The notes: generated by a model not told the origin, from the sequence alone. Shown: positions 16,826 to 26,624, counted from the first letter of the stretch. The stretch is 64,000 bases of DNA from Vibrio sp. SCSIO 43135 (GCF_023716665.1 NZ_CP071860.1:620001-684000), one strand, 5' to 3'. A program made the numbers and translations.

Positions 16826-18454
16826 ATGAAGAACGTATTGAACGTGTTTAAGGCACTGTTGATTTTAGCAGCGAGTGCCCAGTTGGCTTTTGCTGGTATA
16901 ACGGATGAGGCTAGCTTTACCAAGGCGCTAGTTGGTAAGAAGACATCGGATAAAGAACTGGCCATCGACTGGGTGGTTGAGACGCAATCAGAAGAAGTAG
17001 CTAAAGCCATCTTGGATGGATGGTTAAATGGATACCTCTACTATTTTAATGACAGGCAAAGCGAACAGTATCAGCAGCTCTATCTTATTCAAAGCTTTAA
17101 AACATCGACCTCGACTCAGTCTGTTTGGGGAGGTTCTACCCTCAACATTGAAGATGCCAAGCTATTTAAAAAGGTTCGTGTAAACAACAAACTACGCGGG
17201 ATCTTACGTGGTGAGATCGCTTCTATCGGGTTAAGCAGTAGCAACTCAGGTGTGCGTTATAAGGCGGTGTCCGATCTGTTGGGGACGAAAGATGCAGACA
17301 TTATCGCTCGAATTTCGGAACTGAGGAAAAACGAGTCGGAAGGCTCGGTATCAGAGCTTATGGATCTGTCGTTGGCTATCTATAGCGCGCTCGATACTAG
17401 CGCAAGTACTGAAGAGCGCTTGGCTTCGATTGAACGAGTAGGGGATTTTAAACAATCAGTGGTACTAAAAACGCTGAACCAACTGCTTAATCGTGAGCAG
17501 GACCCGAGGATCTTGGCTGCGGCGGAACGCGCCTTAGACAGTTATCAGCAAAGCCAAGCGCTGTACTCGGGCGTTGAAACCGTATTCTTCGGTTTGAGCT
17601 TGGGATCTGTGTTGGTATTGGCGGGCATTGGCTTGGCTATTACCTTCGGCGTAATGGGCGTTATCAACATGGCGCATGGTGAACTGATTATGATTGGCGC
17701 TTACACCACATATGTGCTGCAACTTTTGATGCCCAATCATATCGGACTGGCACTGATTCTCTCTATTCCAGCCGCGTTTATTGTATCTGGTCTGGTTGGT
17801 ATAGCGATTGAGCGAAGCGTGATTCGCCATCTTTATGGTCGCCCACTTGAAACCTTGCTTGCGACCTTTGGTGTGAGCTTGATTTTGCAGCAAGCCGTTC
17901 GTTCAATCTTTTCTCCATTGAACCGTTCAGTGAGTACACCTGAATGGATGTCGGGCGCACTCCAATTAAACCCAATGTTGTCACTGACCTACAACCGTTT
18001 ATACATCATTCTTTTCTGTGGTTTGGTGTTTATCGGCTTATTAATGGTGCTCAAGAAGACACCGCTAGGGTTACAGGTTCGTGCAGTGTCTCAAAATCGT
18101 GGTATGGCTCGTGCGATGGGGATTCGATCTGAACGTGTTGATGCAATGACGTTTGGGCTTGGTTCTGGTGTCGCTGGTGTCGCGGGTGTCGCGCTTTCTC
18201 AATTAACCAATGTTGGTCCCAATATGGGGCAGGCGTACATCATTGATTCTTTTATGGTGGTGGTGTTTGGTGGCGTCGGTAACTTGTGGGGCACACTAGT
18301 AGCGGGATTAAGCCTTGGATTATTCAATAAGATCCTAGAACCATGGGCTGGTGCGGTACTCGCCAAAATCTTAGTACTGGTTTTCATCATTCTGTTTATT
18401 CAAAAACGCCCACGTGGATTGTTCCCACAACGTGGCCGTGCGGCTGAAGGTTAA
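16826..18454 (+). CDS. urtB: urea ABC transporter, permease UrtB
   Basis: 542 residues, one of the two permeases for urea. A signal sequence (about 1-24) leads into a periplasmic helical extension of about 220 residues, and then the LivH-type membrane domain (about 255-535) with VMGVINMAHGELIMIGAY and the cytoplasmic loop RAVSQNRGMARAMGI that meets the ATPases. The long N-terminal extension is normal for UrtB. AAGGAAG lies 7 bases before the ATG. It partners with UrtC. Confidence 0.93.
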   Translation: MKNVLNVFKALLILAASAQLAFAGITDEASFTKALVGKKTSDKELAIDWVVETQSEEVAKAILDGWLNGYLYYFNDRQSEQYQQLYLIQSFKTSTSTQSVWGGSTLNIEDAKLFKKVRVNNKLRGILRGEIASIGLSSSNSGVRYKAVSDLLGTKDADIIARISELRKNESEGSVSELMDLSLAIYSALDTSASTEERLASIERVGDFKQSVVLKTLNQLLNREQDPRILAAAERALDSYQQSQALYSGVETVFFGLSLGSVLVLAGIGLAITFGVMGVINMAHGELIMIGAYTTYVLQLLMPNHIGLALILSIPAAFIVSGLVGIAIERSVIRHLYGRPLETLLATFGVSLILQQAVRSIFSPLNRSVSTPEWMSGALQLNPMLSLTYNRLYIILFCGLVFIGLLMVLKKTPLGLQVRAVSQNRGMARAMGIRSERVDAMTFGLGSGVAGVAGVALSQLTNVGPNMGQAYIIDSFMVVVFGGVGNLWGTLVAGLSLGLFNKILEPWAGAVLAKILVLVFIILFIQKRPRGLFPQRGRAAEG

Positions 18455-18464
18455 GGACAACATC

Positions 18465-19637
18465 ATGCAGTCAAAATCATTTGTACTTTCGGCGATGCGT
18501 GGTGACAAAGGGGGTCAACTGACCATCTTTGTGATACTTGCAGCCGTGATTTTAGTTCCACTGGCAAATACCATGCTGCCAAGTGGACATCCGCTTCATG
18601 TTGAGACTTTTACCATCTCACTGATGGGCAAATATTTGAGCTACGCCATGTTGGCACTTGCTCTCGATCTTGTGTGGGGTTACCTCGGCATATTGAGCCT
18701 TGGCCATGGTGCTTTCTTTGCTCTTGGTGGCTATGCCATGGGGATGTACCTGATGCGCCAAATTGGTGACCGTGGGGTCTATGGCGATCCTGTCTTACCT
18801 GATTTCATGGTGTTTCTTGATTGGTCGGCTTTGCCATGGTTTTGGAACGGTTTCGATCAGTTCTGGTTCGCTTGCATTATGGTGGTATTAATTCCAGGAG
18901 CGCTGGCTTACCTGTTTGGTTACCTTGCTTTCCGATCTCGAGTCTCTGGGGTGTACCTCTCAATCATGACTCAAGCGCTAACTTACGCCTTGATGTTGGC
19001 GTTTTTCCGCAACGAGATGGGCTTTGGTGGCAATAACGGGCTCACGGATTTCAAAGATATCATCGGTCTCAGTCTACAAAGTGATGTAGTCAAAATTGGC
19101 CTGTTCGTTTGTACTGGCATCGCTTTGATTTTCAGTTATGTAGTGTGTCGAATAGTGGTAACCAGTCGTTTGGGTCGAGTGGCACTGGCGATTCGTGACA
19201 CAGAATCTCGCACTCGCTTTATGGGCTATGACGTTGATGGCATTAAGTTGTGGGTTTTTGTTCTCTCAGCAGTTATCGCAGGCATTGCGGGGGCGTTATA
19301 TGTTCCTCAAGTCGGCATCATCAATCCTGGAGAGTTTGCACCACTTAATTCGATTGAAATTGTTGTTTGGGTTGCCTTAGGAGGTCGCGCCACTTTATTT
19401 GGTGCCATTGTTGGAGCATTGCTCATCAACTATGCCAAGAGCTGGTTTACGGTTGAGTTTCCAGAGGTGTGGTTATTCGCACTAGGTGGCCTATTTGTAC
19501 TTTCAACCATGTACTTCCCACAAGGGGTCATTGGTTTTGTTAGCGAAAAGTGGCAGCAGCTACGAAAAGTATCGGACTCGAACAGTGGGAAGTCAGGCAA
19601 AGGTGGGCAGGCTAAATCCAAGGAGGTGATCGCATGA
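18465..19637 (+). CDS. urtC: urea ABC transporter, permease UrtC
   Basis: 390 residues, LivM-type permease with about ten membrane segments, for example DLVWGYLGILSLGHGAFF and AIRDTESRTRFMGYD (the ATPase-contact loop). The ATG at 18465 is chosen because TAAGGA precedes it by 7 bases; an upstream in-frame start at 18414 would overlap urtB by 41 bases and adds residues not seen in the family. The stop codon overlaps the urtD start (ATGA), which indicates coupled translation. Confidence 0.92.
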   Translation: MQSKSFVLSAMRGDKGGQLTIFVILAAVILVPLANTMLPSGHPLHVETFTISLMGKYLSYAMLALALDLVWGYLGILSLGHGAFFALGGYAMGMYLMRQIGDRGVYGDPVLPDFMVFLDWSALPWFWNGFDQFWFACIMVVLIPGALAYLFGYLAFRSRVSGVYLSIMTQALTYALMLAFFRNEMGFGGNNGLTDFKDIIGLSLQSDVVKIGLFVCTGIALIFSYVVCRIVVTSRLGRVALAIRDTESRTRFMGYDVDGIKLWVFVLSAVIAGIAGALYVPQVGIINPGEFAPLNSIEIVVWVALGGRATLFGAIVGALLINYAKSWFTVEFPEVWLFALGGLFVLSTMYFPQGVIGFVSEKWQQLRKVSDSNSGKSGKGGQAKSKEVIA

Positions 19638-20476
19638 CCCAATTTAATCGCATCAAGGATTCGGTTCAGGCGTTGACTCGTCGAGATGAAGTCTTCGACT
19701 ACCTCAAACCGGATATTCACCCTGCTATTGATACCCGCCATAACGTGTTGTTGTACGTGGAAGGTGTCAATAAGAGTTTTGATGGCTTTCAAGCGATCAA
19801 CGATCTTAATTTGTATATCGAAGAGGGCGAGCTGCGCTGCATCATTGGTCCAAATGGCGCAGGTAAAACCACCATGATGGATATCATTACTGGAAAAACT
19901 AAGCCGGATACCGGTGAAGTGTGGCTAGGCTCAAACATCAACCTACTAAAGATGAACGAAGCAGAAATTGCCAATGCAGGTGTCGGGAGAAAGTTTCAGA
20001 AACCGACGGTGATCGAATGTTTAACTGTGTGGCAGAACCTTGAGTTAGCTATGGCTGGCAATCGCTCTGTATGGGCGACCTTCACTGCAGCTATGTCTGG
20101 TGAGCAAAAGGACAAGCTCACATCGGTACTTGAATTGATACATCTAAAAGATAATGCCACGAATATGGCAGGCAACCTCTCTCACGGGCAAAAGCAGTGG
20201 CTAGAGATTGGCATGTTGCTGATGCAAAACCCTAAGTTACTACTGGTGGATGAACCTGTTGCGGGTATGACTCACCAAGAAATGGATCGTACTTCTGAAT
20301 TACTCAACTCGCTAGTCGGCAACCACTCGGTTGTAGTAGTTGAGCATGATATGGACTTTGTTCGCTCAATTGCTAACCACGTAACCGTGCTCCATCAAGG
20401 CCACGTCTTGGCAGAAGGTACAATGGACCAAGTGCAGGCTCACCCTGAAGTTAAACAAGTTTATCTCGGAGAATAG
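19634..20476 (+). CDS. urtD: urea ABC transporter, ATP-binding protein UrtD
   Basis: 280 residues, LivG-type ATPase. Walker A GPNGAGKTT near residue 75, signature LSHGQKQWLE near 185, Walker B LLLVDEPVAG near 205 and the switch His in VVVEHD. The roughly 35-residue N-terminal tail before the ATPase core is common in UrtD. AAGGAGGTGATCGC gives a near-ideal ribosome site inside the end of urtC. Confidence 0.93.
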   Translation: MTQFNRIKDSVQALTRRDEVFDYLKPDIHPAIDTRHNVLLYVEGVNKSFDGFQAINDLNLYIEEGELRCIIGPNGAGKTTMMDIITGKTKPDTGEVWLGSNINLLKMNEAEIANAGVGRKFQKPTVIECLTVWQNLELAMAGNRSVWATFTAAMSGEQKDKLTSVLELIHLKDNATNMAGNLSHGQKQWLEIGMLLMQNPKLLLVDEPVAGMTHQEMDRTSELLNSLVGNHSVVVVEHDMDFVRSIANHVTVLHQGHVLAEGTMDQVQAHPEVKQVYLGE

Positions 20477-20477
20477 G

Positions 20478-21173
20478 ATGTTAGAGGTTAAATCAGTTAA
20501 TCAGTATTACGGTGAGAGCCATACTTTGTGGGATTTGAATATGCAGATCCCACAAGGGAAATGTACGGTGTTAATGGGACGAAATGGTGTAGGAAAAACG
20601 ACGTTACTTCAATGCATCATGGGGCTCGTTAAGGTTGAAAGTGGTGATATCTCTTTATTTGGTGAATCGCTGCTGAAATCTGATGCCGAGGAGCGTCCAC
20701 GACAAGGGATAGGCTATGTTCCTCAAGGGCGTCAGATTTTCCCGATGCTTACTGTTCAAGAAAACTTGGAAGTTGGGTTGCCAATTAGAGACAAAGGCGA
20801 CCGTAAAATCCCAGAGTTTATATTCGAGATATTCCCTGTGTTAAAAGAGATGCTGCATCGCCGTGGAGGTGACTTATCTGGTGGTCAGCAACAACAGCTA
20901 GCCATTGGTCGTGCCTTGGTGGTCAATCCAAAACTATTGATTTTGGACGAACCCACAGAAGGGATTCAGCCCAATATCGTACAGGAAATTGGCGATATCA
21001 TTCGTATGCTCAACGAAAAGATGGGGCTTACGGTGTTGCTTGTCGAGCAGAAGTTGCCCTTTGCGAGAAAGGTTGGTGATCGGTTTTGTATTCTCGACCG
21101 AGGTCGTCAGGTCGCGGAAGGTGAAATGAAAAGGCTCGATGAGTCTCTGATTAAGGAGTACTTAACCGTATGA
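20478..21173 (+). CDS. urtE: urea ABC transporter, ATP-binding protein UrtE
   Basis: 231 residues, LivF-type ATPase. Walker A GRNGVGKTT near residue 34, signature LSGGQQQQLAIGRAL near 135, Walker B LLILDEPTEGIQPN. It starts 1 base after urtD ends and its stop overlaps the ureD start (ATGA), so transport and urease genes are translationally joined at this point. Confidence 0.93.
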   Translation: MLEVKSVNQYYGESHTLWDLNMQIPQGKCTVLMGRNGVGKTTLLQCIMGLVKVESGDISLFGESLLKSDAEERPRQGIGYVPQGRQIFPMLTVQENLEVGLPIRDKGDRKIPEFIFEIFPVLKEMLHRRGGDLSGGQQQQLAIGRALVVNPKLLILDEPTEGIQPNIVQEIGDIIRMLNEKMGLTVLLVEQKLPFARKVGDRFCILDRGRQVAEGEMKRLDESLIKEYLTV

Positions 21174-22105
21174 ACACTATTTATTCTTTGAGTAAAGCAG
21201 GTGATACGACCCAAGCTGAATCATTGCCTCTGAATGAGATCATTGAACAAGATATTCGGGACGGTTGGCAAGCCGAATTAAATCTCACCTTTGCAGACCG
21301 TGGTGATAGAACAGTATTAAAGCATCGTCAGCAATCGGGCCCACTGGCGGTGCAACGTCCGTTATACCCTGATGGGAAGACGTGTCATACCTACTTGCTC
21401 CATCCTCCTGGGGGAGTCGTAGGTGGTGACACTCTGAATATTGAAGCGACCGTTGAGAATAGTGCTCATGCGTTGATCACCACTCCAGGGGCAACTAAGT
21501 TCTATCGTTCAAATAACAAGTACGCCAAGCAGAAGCAAACGCTTCGAGTGAAGAAAGGGGCTCGTTTAGAGTGGATGCCCCAAGAGAACATTTTTTTCCC
21601 GAATGCTCACGTTCGCTTAGACACTGAAATCCATCTAGAAAAAGGTGCACAGTTTTGGGGGTGGGAGATGCACTGTTTTGGAAGGCCTGCACAGAATGAG
21701 GGATTTGAGCATGGTCATTTAGTGGGGAAAACGGAAATCTACCTAGATAACCAAAGGCTACTCACGGAAGGGTTTGATTTTCATGGTGGCGATAACTTAC
21801 TGATAGATATGGGGTTACTTGGCTTTTCAATGATGGGCACCTTTTATATTACCTCAGATCATCAGCAAGATTTAGAGTTGGTACAGAGCTTGCTCTTATC
21901 TATTAAACAGCAAGCAGTTACATCAAAAAATTCGAGTGAGCCCGCATTAATATTGGGCGCTACACAAATAGAAGGATTGATTGTAATAAGAGCATTGGGC
22001 AATTGGAGTGAAGATATCCTTCAAGCCTTTGGACAAGTGTGGCAAGCTACGCGTTCTCACTTGTGTGGTACCACTCCTGATTTACCGAGGATCTGGGCGA
22101 CTTAG
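21170..22105 (+). CDS. ureD: urease accessory protein UreD
   Basis: 311 residues. UreD (UreH) is the scaffold that binds apo-urease and recruits UreF and UreG for nickel insertion. Family landmarks: LKHRQQSGPLAVQRPLY, LLHPPGGVVGGDTL, TTPGATKFYRS and EWMPQENIFFPNA. It overlaps urtE by 4 bases. The next gene, ureA, follows after a 125-base gap that holds a strong hairpin. Confidence 0.92.
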   Translation: MNTIYSLSKAGDTTQAESLPLNEIIEQDIRDGWQAELNLTFADRGDRTVLKHRQQSGPLAVQRPLYPDGKTCHTYLLHPPGGVVGGDTLNIEATVENSAHALITTPGATKFYRSNNKYAKQKQTLRVKKGARLEWMPQENIFFPNAHVRLDTEIHLEKGAQFWGWEMHCFGRPAQNEGFEHGHLVGKTEIYLDNQRLLTEGFDFHGGDNLLIDMGLLGFSMMGTFYITSDHQQDLELVQSLLLSIKQQAVTSKNSSEPALILGATQIEGLIVIRALGNWSEDILQAFGQVWQATRSHLCGTTPDLPRIWAT

Positions 22106-22174
22106 CTTTGTTTTCAAGAAGCGCCGCTCTCCTTTCTAGTCAGATGCGTTCAAGCTTGCTGTGTTTGAATCCCA

Positions 22175-22203
22175 CTTAGTGCTCCTTTTTTTTGAGCACT
22201 AAG
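22175..22203 (+). promoter_or_regulatory. hairpin with T-rich loop between ureD and ureA
   Basis: CTTAGTGCTC (22175-22184) and GAGCACTAAG (22194-22203) form a perfect 10-bp stem whose 9-base loop is C followed by T only. There is no T run after the stem on the plus strand, so it is not a standard terminator. It ends 27 bases before ureA and may set mRNA stability or segment the operon. Confidence 0.5.
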
Positions 22204-22230
22204 AGAACAACACTAACAGCGGGCGGCTAA

Positions 22231-22533
22231 ATGGAATTAACACCAAGAGAAAAAGATAAACTCCTTATCTTTTGCGCAGGAATGCTGGCGCAACAGCGCA
22301 AACTAAAAGGCTTAAAACTGAACTACCCAGAATCAATAGCGCTGATCAGCTGTGCTATTTTAGAAGGTGCTCGAGAAGGTAAAACCGTTTCGGAACTGAT
22401 GGATTTTGGGCGTACACTTCTTACCATCGATGACGTCATGGAGGGAGTCCCTTCCATGATCCCAGATGTGCAAGTTGAAGCCACTTTCCCTGATGGCACC
22501 AAGTTGGTGACCGTTCATGAACCTATCGTGTAA
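22231..22533 (+). CDS. ureA: urease gamma subunit
   Basis: 100 residues, the usual size. UreA with UreB and UreC forms the (alpha-beta-gamma)3 nickel urease that hydrolyses urea to ammonia and carbamate in the cytoplasm. MELTPREKDKLLIF, NYPESIALI and MIPDVQVEATFPDGTKLVTV are family hallmarks. The ribosome site is weak (GGGCGG). Separate gamma and beta genes are the normal proteobacterial arrangement. Confidence 0.95.
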   Translation: MELTPREKDKLLIFCAGMLAQQRKLKGLKLNYPESIALISCAILEGAREGKTVSELMDFGRTLLTIDDVMEGVPSMIPDVQVEATFPDGTKLVTVHEPIV

Positions 22534-22544
22534 GGGGGAGTAGT

Positions 22545-22880
22545 ATGGCTGGTTCCCCAAAACATTATTCAGGCTTAGTTCCCGGGCAGGTTGAAACCGC
22601 TGCGGGTAACATCACTCTAAATGAAGGGCGAGACACGACATCTGTCAAGGTCGAGAACATTGGCGATCGTCCGGTACAAATTGGCTCTCATTATCATTTC
22701 TATGAAGCAAACCCTTCGCTTATCTTCGACCGAGAGGCGACCAAAGGCTTTCGACTTAATATCCCTGCTGGGACAGCAACCCGCTTTGAGCCGGGTCAGT
22801 CGCGTAGCGTTGAATTGGTGCGTTATGCCGGAAAATTAGAGATCTACGGCTTCCAAGGGAAAGTGATGGGCAAGCTCTAA
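22545..22880 (+). CDS. ureB: urease beta subunit
   Basis: 111 residues. It forms the trimer edge of the urease. Signatures are VENIGDRPVQIGSHYHF (the GSHxHF loop near the active-site flap) and LNIPAGTATRFEPG. GGGGGAG precedes the ATG. It starts 11 bases after ureA. Confidence 0.95.
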   Translation: MAGSPKHYSGLVPGQVETAAGNITLNEGRDTTSVKVENIGDRPVQIGSHYHFYEANPSLIFDREATKGFRLNIPAGTATRFEPGQSRSVELVRYAGKLEIYGFQGKVMGKL

Positions 22881-22920
22881 GCCCATTCACAGAAATAACT
22901 AAAACGACAAAGGATTGATC

Positions 22921-24624
22921 ATGGCGACGATATCCAAGCAGGCGTATGCCGAAATGTTTGGGCCAACGATCGGTGACCGCGTGCGCCTCGCTGACACCGA
23001 TTTATGGCTAGAAGTTGAAAAGGATTACACCGTCTATGGAGACGAAGTAAAGTTTGGTGGCGGTAAGGTAATCCGTGATGGGCAAGGGCAAAGTCAGCGT
23101 CCAAGTGCCGAAACTCCAGACTTGGTGATCACCAATGCTATCGTGCTGGACTACTGGGGCATCGTAAAAGCTGACGTCGCTATCAAAGATGGCCGCGTTC
23201 ACGCATTGGGTAAAGCAGGCAACCCTGATGTTCAGCCCGGTGTCGATATTGTCATTGGCCCTGGCACCGAAATTTTGGCTGGCGAAGGTTCGATACTCAC
23301 TGCTGGTGGCATTGATTCACATATCCACTTTATTTGCCCACAGCAGATTGAAGAAGCTTTGGCATCTGGCGTAACCACTATGATAGGTGGGGGCACTGGG
23401 CCAAATACGGGTACTAACGCGACGACATGCACACCGGGGCCTTGGAACATGCACCGTATGCTGGAATCTCTCGACCAGTTTCCAATGAACTTTGGTTTAT
23501 TAGGAAAAGGCAACGCTAGCCAACCTGAGGCTCTGCGAGAACAAGTAGCCGCAGGTGCAGTGGGCCTAAAGCTGCATGAAGACTGGGGAACCACGCCTGC
23601 TTCTATCGATACTTGTTTGGCTGTTGCAGATGAAATGGACGTACAGGTTGCGATTCACACCGATACCTTGAACGAGTCGGGCTTTGTTGAATCGACCCTT
23701 GGCGCTATCGGAGAGCGCGTGATTCACACCTATCACACTGAAGGTGCGGGCGGGGGACATGCTCCCGATATTATCCGCGCCGCAGGCGAGCCGAATGTAT
23801 TGCCGTCCTCAACTAACCCAACACGACCTTACACCGTCAATACGGTCGATGAGCATTTAGATATGCTGATGGTGTGTCATCACCTTTCACCATCGATTGC
23901 TGAGGATGTTGCCTTTGCGGAGTCTCGTATTCGCCGTGAGACCATTGCCGCAGAAGACATTCTTCATGACTTAGGTGCGTTTTCGATGATCGCTTCGGAC
24001 TCTCAGGCAATGGGGCGGATTGGTGAGGTGGTCACTCGTACTTGGCAAACTGCACACAAGATGAAAGTGCAGCGTGGGAGCCTAAAAGAGGATTCAGACT
24101 ACAGCGATAATTTCCGCTTAAGGCGTTATGTCGCCAAATACACCATTAATCCAGCAATTACGCACGGTATGGCGCATGAAATCGGCTCTATTGAAGAAGG
24201 CAAGTTGGCAGACTTGGTATTGTGGAAACCAGCATTCTTTGGTGTGAAACCGAGTGTGATCTTGAAAGGAGGCATGATCGCTATGGCGCCAATGGGTGAC
24301 CCAAACGCTTCTATTCCGACCCCTCAGCCTGTTCATTACCGGTCTATGTTTGGTAGCTATGGTAAAGCATGTCAGAACACATCGATGCTGTTTGTTTCTA
24401 AGGAAGCCAAAGCACAGAACATTGATAAGCAATTGGGGTTAAAAAGTCTGATTGGTGTGGTGAGCAATTGTAGAAACATCAGCAAAGCTGACATGAAGCT
24501 CAATGACTGGATGCCAAAGATAGAGGTGGACTCGCAGACTTATCAAGTGCGTGCTGATGGTGAGTTGTTGACGTGCGAACCAGCTGAAGAGTTGCCAATG
24601 GCGCAGCGTTACTTTTTGTTTTAG
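22921..24624 (+). CDS. ureC: urease alpha (catalytic) subunit
   Basis: 567 residues, the same length as Klebsiella UreC. It carries the bi-nickel site: His134 and His136 in SHIHF (my count), the lysine to be carbamylated in VGLKLHEDWG, the His in VAIHTDTLNE, the His in HTYHTEGAGGGHAPD, the flap His in MVCHHLSPS and the Asp in MIASDSQAMGR. All are present, so an active enzyme is expected. The ATG at 22921 has AAAGGA upstream and the normal MATISKQAYAEMFGPT start; an in-frame non-ATG codon at 22915 is not needed. Confidence 0.97.
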   Translation: MATISKQAYAEMFGPTIGDRVRLADTDLWLEVEKDYTVYGDEVKFGGGKVIRDGQGQSQRPSAETPDLVITNAIVLDYWGIVKADVAIKDGRVHALGKAGNPDVQPGVDIVIGPGTEILAGEGSILTAGGIDSHIHFICPQQIEEALASGVTTMIGGGTGPNTGTNATTCTPGPWNMHRMLESLDQFPMNFGLLGKGNASQPEALREQVAAGAVGLKLHEDWGTTPASIDTCLAVADEMDVQVAIHTDTLNESGFVESTLGAIGERVIHTYHTEGAGGGHAPDIIRAAGEPNVLPSSTNPTRPYTVNTVDEHLDMLMVCHHLSPSIAEDVAFAESRIRRETIAAEDILHDLGAFSMIASDSQAMGRIGEVVTRTWQTAHKMKVQRGSLKEDSDYSDNFRLRRYVAKYTINPAITHGMAHEIGSIEEGKLADLVLWKPAFFGVKPSVILKGGMIAMAPMGDPNASIPTPQPVHYRSMFGSYGKACQNTSMLFVSKEAKAQNIDKQLGLKSLIGVVSNCRNISKADMKLNDWMPKIEVDSQTYQVRADGELLTCEPAEELPMAQRYFLF

Positions 24625-24723
24625 CACTCGCTGAGGGCATATTTTTGCCAATGGCTGAGGGCTCTTATTTTAGCGAATCTACTTTGAACGTTATAAATCT
24701 CATAAGGAGATTGAGGTAATAGC

Positions 24724-25176
24724 ATGATTGAACTTACTCAAATTCAAGCGGAGTTGAACACGGCTCCCGATGGCTTTCTAAGCCTACCGATCGATAGTCG
24801 AATCAAGAGTCGCCTTAAAGTGACTCTTGATGATGGCCGAGATGCAGGGCTGTTCCTACCACGAGGGCATATTTTGCGTGGAGGTGAACAACTCTCTAGT
24901 GAATGCGGCTTAGTCGTAGAAGTGAAAGCCGCTCCCGAAACCGTTTCCACAGTGTACTGCGAAGATTCCCACTTGCTTACTCGAGTGGCGTACCACCTTG
25001 GTAACCGTCACGTTCCGCTACAAGTCGAAGCTGGCTGGATTCGCTACCAACACGACCATGTTTTAGATGAAATGGTTGAAGGCTTGGGAGCGAAAGTGAC
25101 GACAGAAAAGCAACCCTTTGAGCCAGAAGGCGGTGCCTATGGTGGTCGCTCTGGTGGTCATCATCACCATCATTAA
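24724..25176 (+). CDS. ureE: urease accessory protein UreE, nickel metallochaperone
   Basis: 150 residues. UreE binds nickel as a dimer and hands it to UreG. It has the N-terminal substrate-like domain (PLIDSRIKSRL-type PIDSRIKSRLKVTL, DDGRDAGLFLPRG) and the metal domain with YHLGNRHVPLQV (conserved His). The tail ends in GGHHHHH, the His-rich nickel-storing end seen in many UreE. The spacer to ureC (99 bases) has the short repeat GCTGAGGGC twice but no other feature. Confidence 0.93.
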   Translation: MIELTQIQAELNTAPDGFLSLPIDSRIKSRLKVTLDDGRDAGLFLPRGHILRGGEQLSSECGLVVEVKAAPETVSTVYCEDSHLLTRVAYHLGNRHVPLQVEAGWIRYQHDHVLDEMVEGLGAKVTTEKQPFEPEGGAYGGRSGGHHHHH

Positions 25177-25291
25177 ATAATGAGTACGGCTGAATCTGGT
25201 CACGCACTGTACTGAGTACGCATTAGAAACATTTTCCAATAACAACACTTTCTCATAGAAAAGAGACACAAATTAACGCAAGGAATTCGCG

Positions 25292-25903
25292 ATGAAATTG
25301 AAAACTGCTACAGGCTTACGCACGTTAACAACAGCGTCACTAACTATCGCTTCTCTAACAACATCAACATTGGCGTTCGCTCACCCTGGGCATGGCTCCC
25401 ATTCTGTGAGCGACCCTCATTCATTCATGTCTGGCTTAACTCACCCTGTGACAGGGATGGATCATCTGATCATGCTGATCGCTTTCGGCTTATTAATTGG
25501 CGCATTATCGTTTTCAGCCAAGATAAAAGCTACCTTGATTGGAGCGGGATTGGCGTCGTTGGTAGTGGGGCTTTTTGCAGGCCAAGCACTCGGTTTCTCG
25601 GTGATTGTTGAACCAGCTATTGTCGCTTCTCTATTCGTGATAAGCCTTTGTTTATGGTACGTGTTCTCTCCATCAACCAAGCGTGTCACCAGCGTATTGG
25701 TCGCTTCCATTGCTATGTTGTTTTTCCATGGCTATGCGCACGGTGTTGAAGCCGCAAGCAACCTAACTCAATTCACAATCGGTATGAGCATCAGCGCGAT
25801 GGCATTAATGGCTATGGGGACTTTTATCGGTCGTGCAGTTTACTCTAAATGGTTGTCAGTCGCTGTGGCGTCAGCAAGCGCTGCATTGCTGTTAGGCGTA
25901 TAG
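25292..25903 (+). CDS. ureJ: HupE/UreJ family nickel permease-like protein
   Basis: 203 residues with a signal-like start (TLAFAHPGHG) and about six membrane segments. HPVTGMDHLIMLIAFGLL and MLFFHGYAHGVEAA are the conserved His motifs of HupE/UreJ, which are thought to move nickel for urease or hydrogenase. Its place between ureE and ureF supports nickel supply for urease. AAGGA lies 9 bases before the ATG. Confidence 0.88.
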   Translation: MKLKTATGLRTLTTASLTIASLTTSTLAFAHPGHGSHSVSDPHSFMSGLTHPVTGMDHLIMLIAFGLLIGALSFSAKIKATLIGAGLASLVVGLFAGQALGFSVIVEPAIVASLFVISLCLWYVFSPSTKRVTSVLVASIAMLFFHGYAHGVEAASNLTQFTIGMSISAMALMAMGTFIGRAVYSKWLSVAVASASAALLLGV

Positions 25904-25943
25904 GCTCTCGGACTTTTCGATTCAAAAGAAAGAGAGCACTAAC

Positions 25944-26624
25944 ATGACCACAACGGAAAATGTCGCTATTTATCGTTTGTTTCAACTAATCAGCCCATCA
26001 TTGCCGATTGGAAGTTTCACCTATTCACAGGGCTTGGAATTCGCGGTTGAAGCTGGGTGGGTAAAGGACCGAAACAGCATGGAGCAGTGGCTCAATACTG
26101 TTGTTAGTTCGAGTGTTGCGACATTGGAACTACCTATCTTAGAGCGCCTTTATCATGCTTTAGAAGCAGGCGAACTCGATGAGCTCGAGCATTGGTGTAA
26201 CTACTTGTACTCAAGCCGTGAAACCAGTGAATTGCGAGCAGAAGAAAAGCAGCGAGGCCAGGCATTGAATACCTTACTAAAAAAGTTAGAGATCGATATA
26301 TCAATGGCTGAGTCTATTGATAGTCATCCAAACCAACTGTTGGGAATGTGCATCGCGGCTCAATACTGGGGGATCGATCTTGAAAGCCTCAAGCGAGGCT
26401 ACTTATGGAGTTGGGTTGAAAACATGGTGACCGCAGGGGTTAAGTTGGTCCCTTTAGGGCAAACCGATGGCCAGCTGGCCTTAATCAATATCACCAACAC
26501 GTTTCCAAAAATGATTGAAAAAGCGCATTCGATAGAAGATTGGATGATAGGGAGTTTCTCACCTTCAATGGCCCTCGCCAGTTCATTGCACGAAACACAA
26601 TACACACGACTATTTCGTTCGTAG
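25944..26624 (+). CDS. ureF: urease accessory protein UreF
   Basis: 226 residues, all-helical. UreF joins UreD and UreG on apo-urease and gates GTP-dependent nickel delivery. Signatures are QLISPSLPIGSFTYSQGLE near the N-terminus, SSRETSELRAEEKQRGQAL and LWSWVENMVTAGVKLVPLGQ. It is 40 bases after ureJ and 45 bases before ureG. Confidence 0.94.
   Translation: MTTTENVAIYRLFQLISPSLPIGSFTYSQGLEFAVEAGWVKDRNSMEQWLNTVVSSSVATLELPILERLYHALEAGELDELEHWCNYLYSSRETSELRAEEKQRGQALNTLLKKLEIDISMAESIDSHPNQLLGMCIAAQYWGIDLESLKRGYLWSWVENMVTAGVKLVPLGQTDGQLALINITNTFPKMIEKAHSIEDWMIGSFSPSMALASSLHETQYTRLFRS

Noticed and set aside
22919..24651. Several minus-strand frames inside ureC
   Set aside because: They mirror the highly constrained ureC codons; none has a start context or family match.
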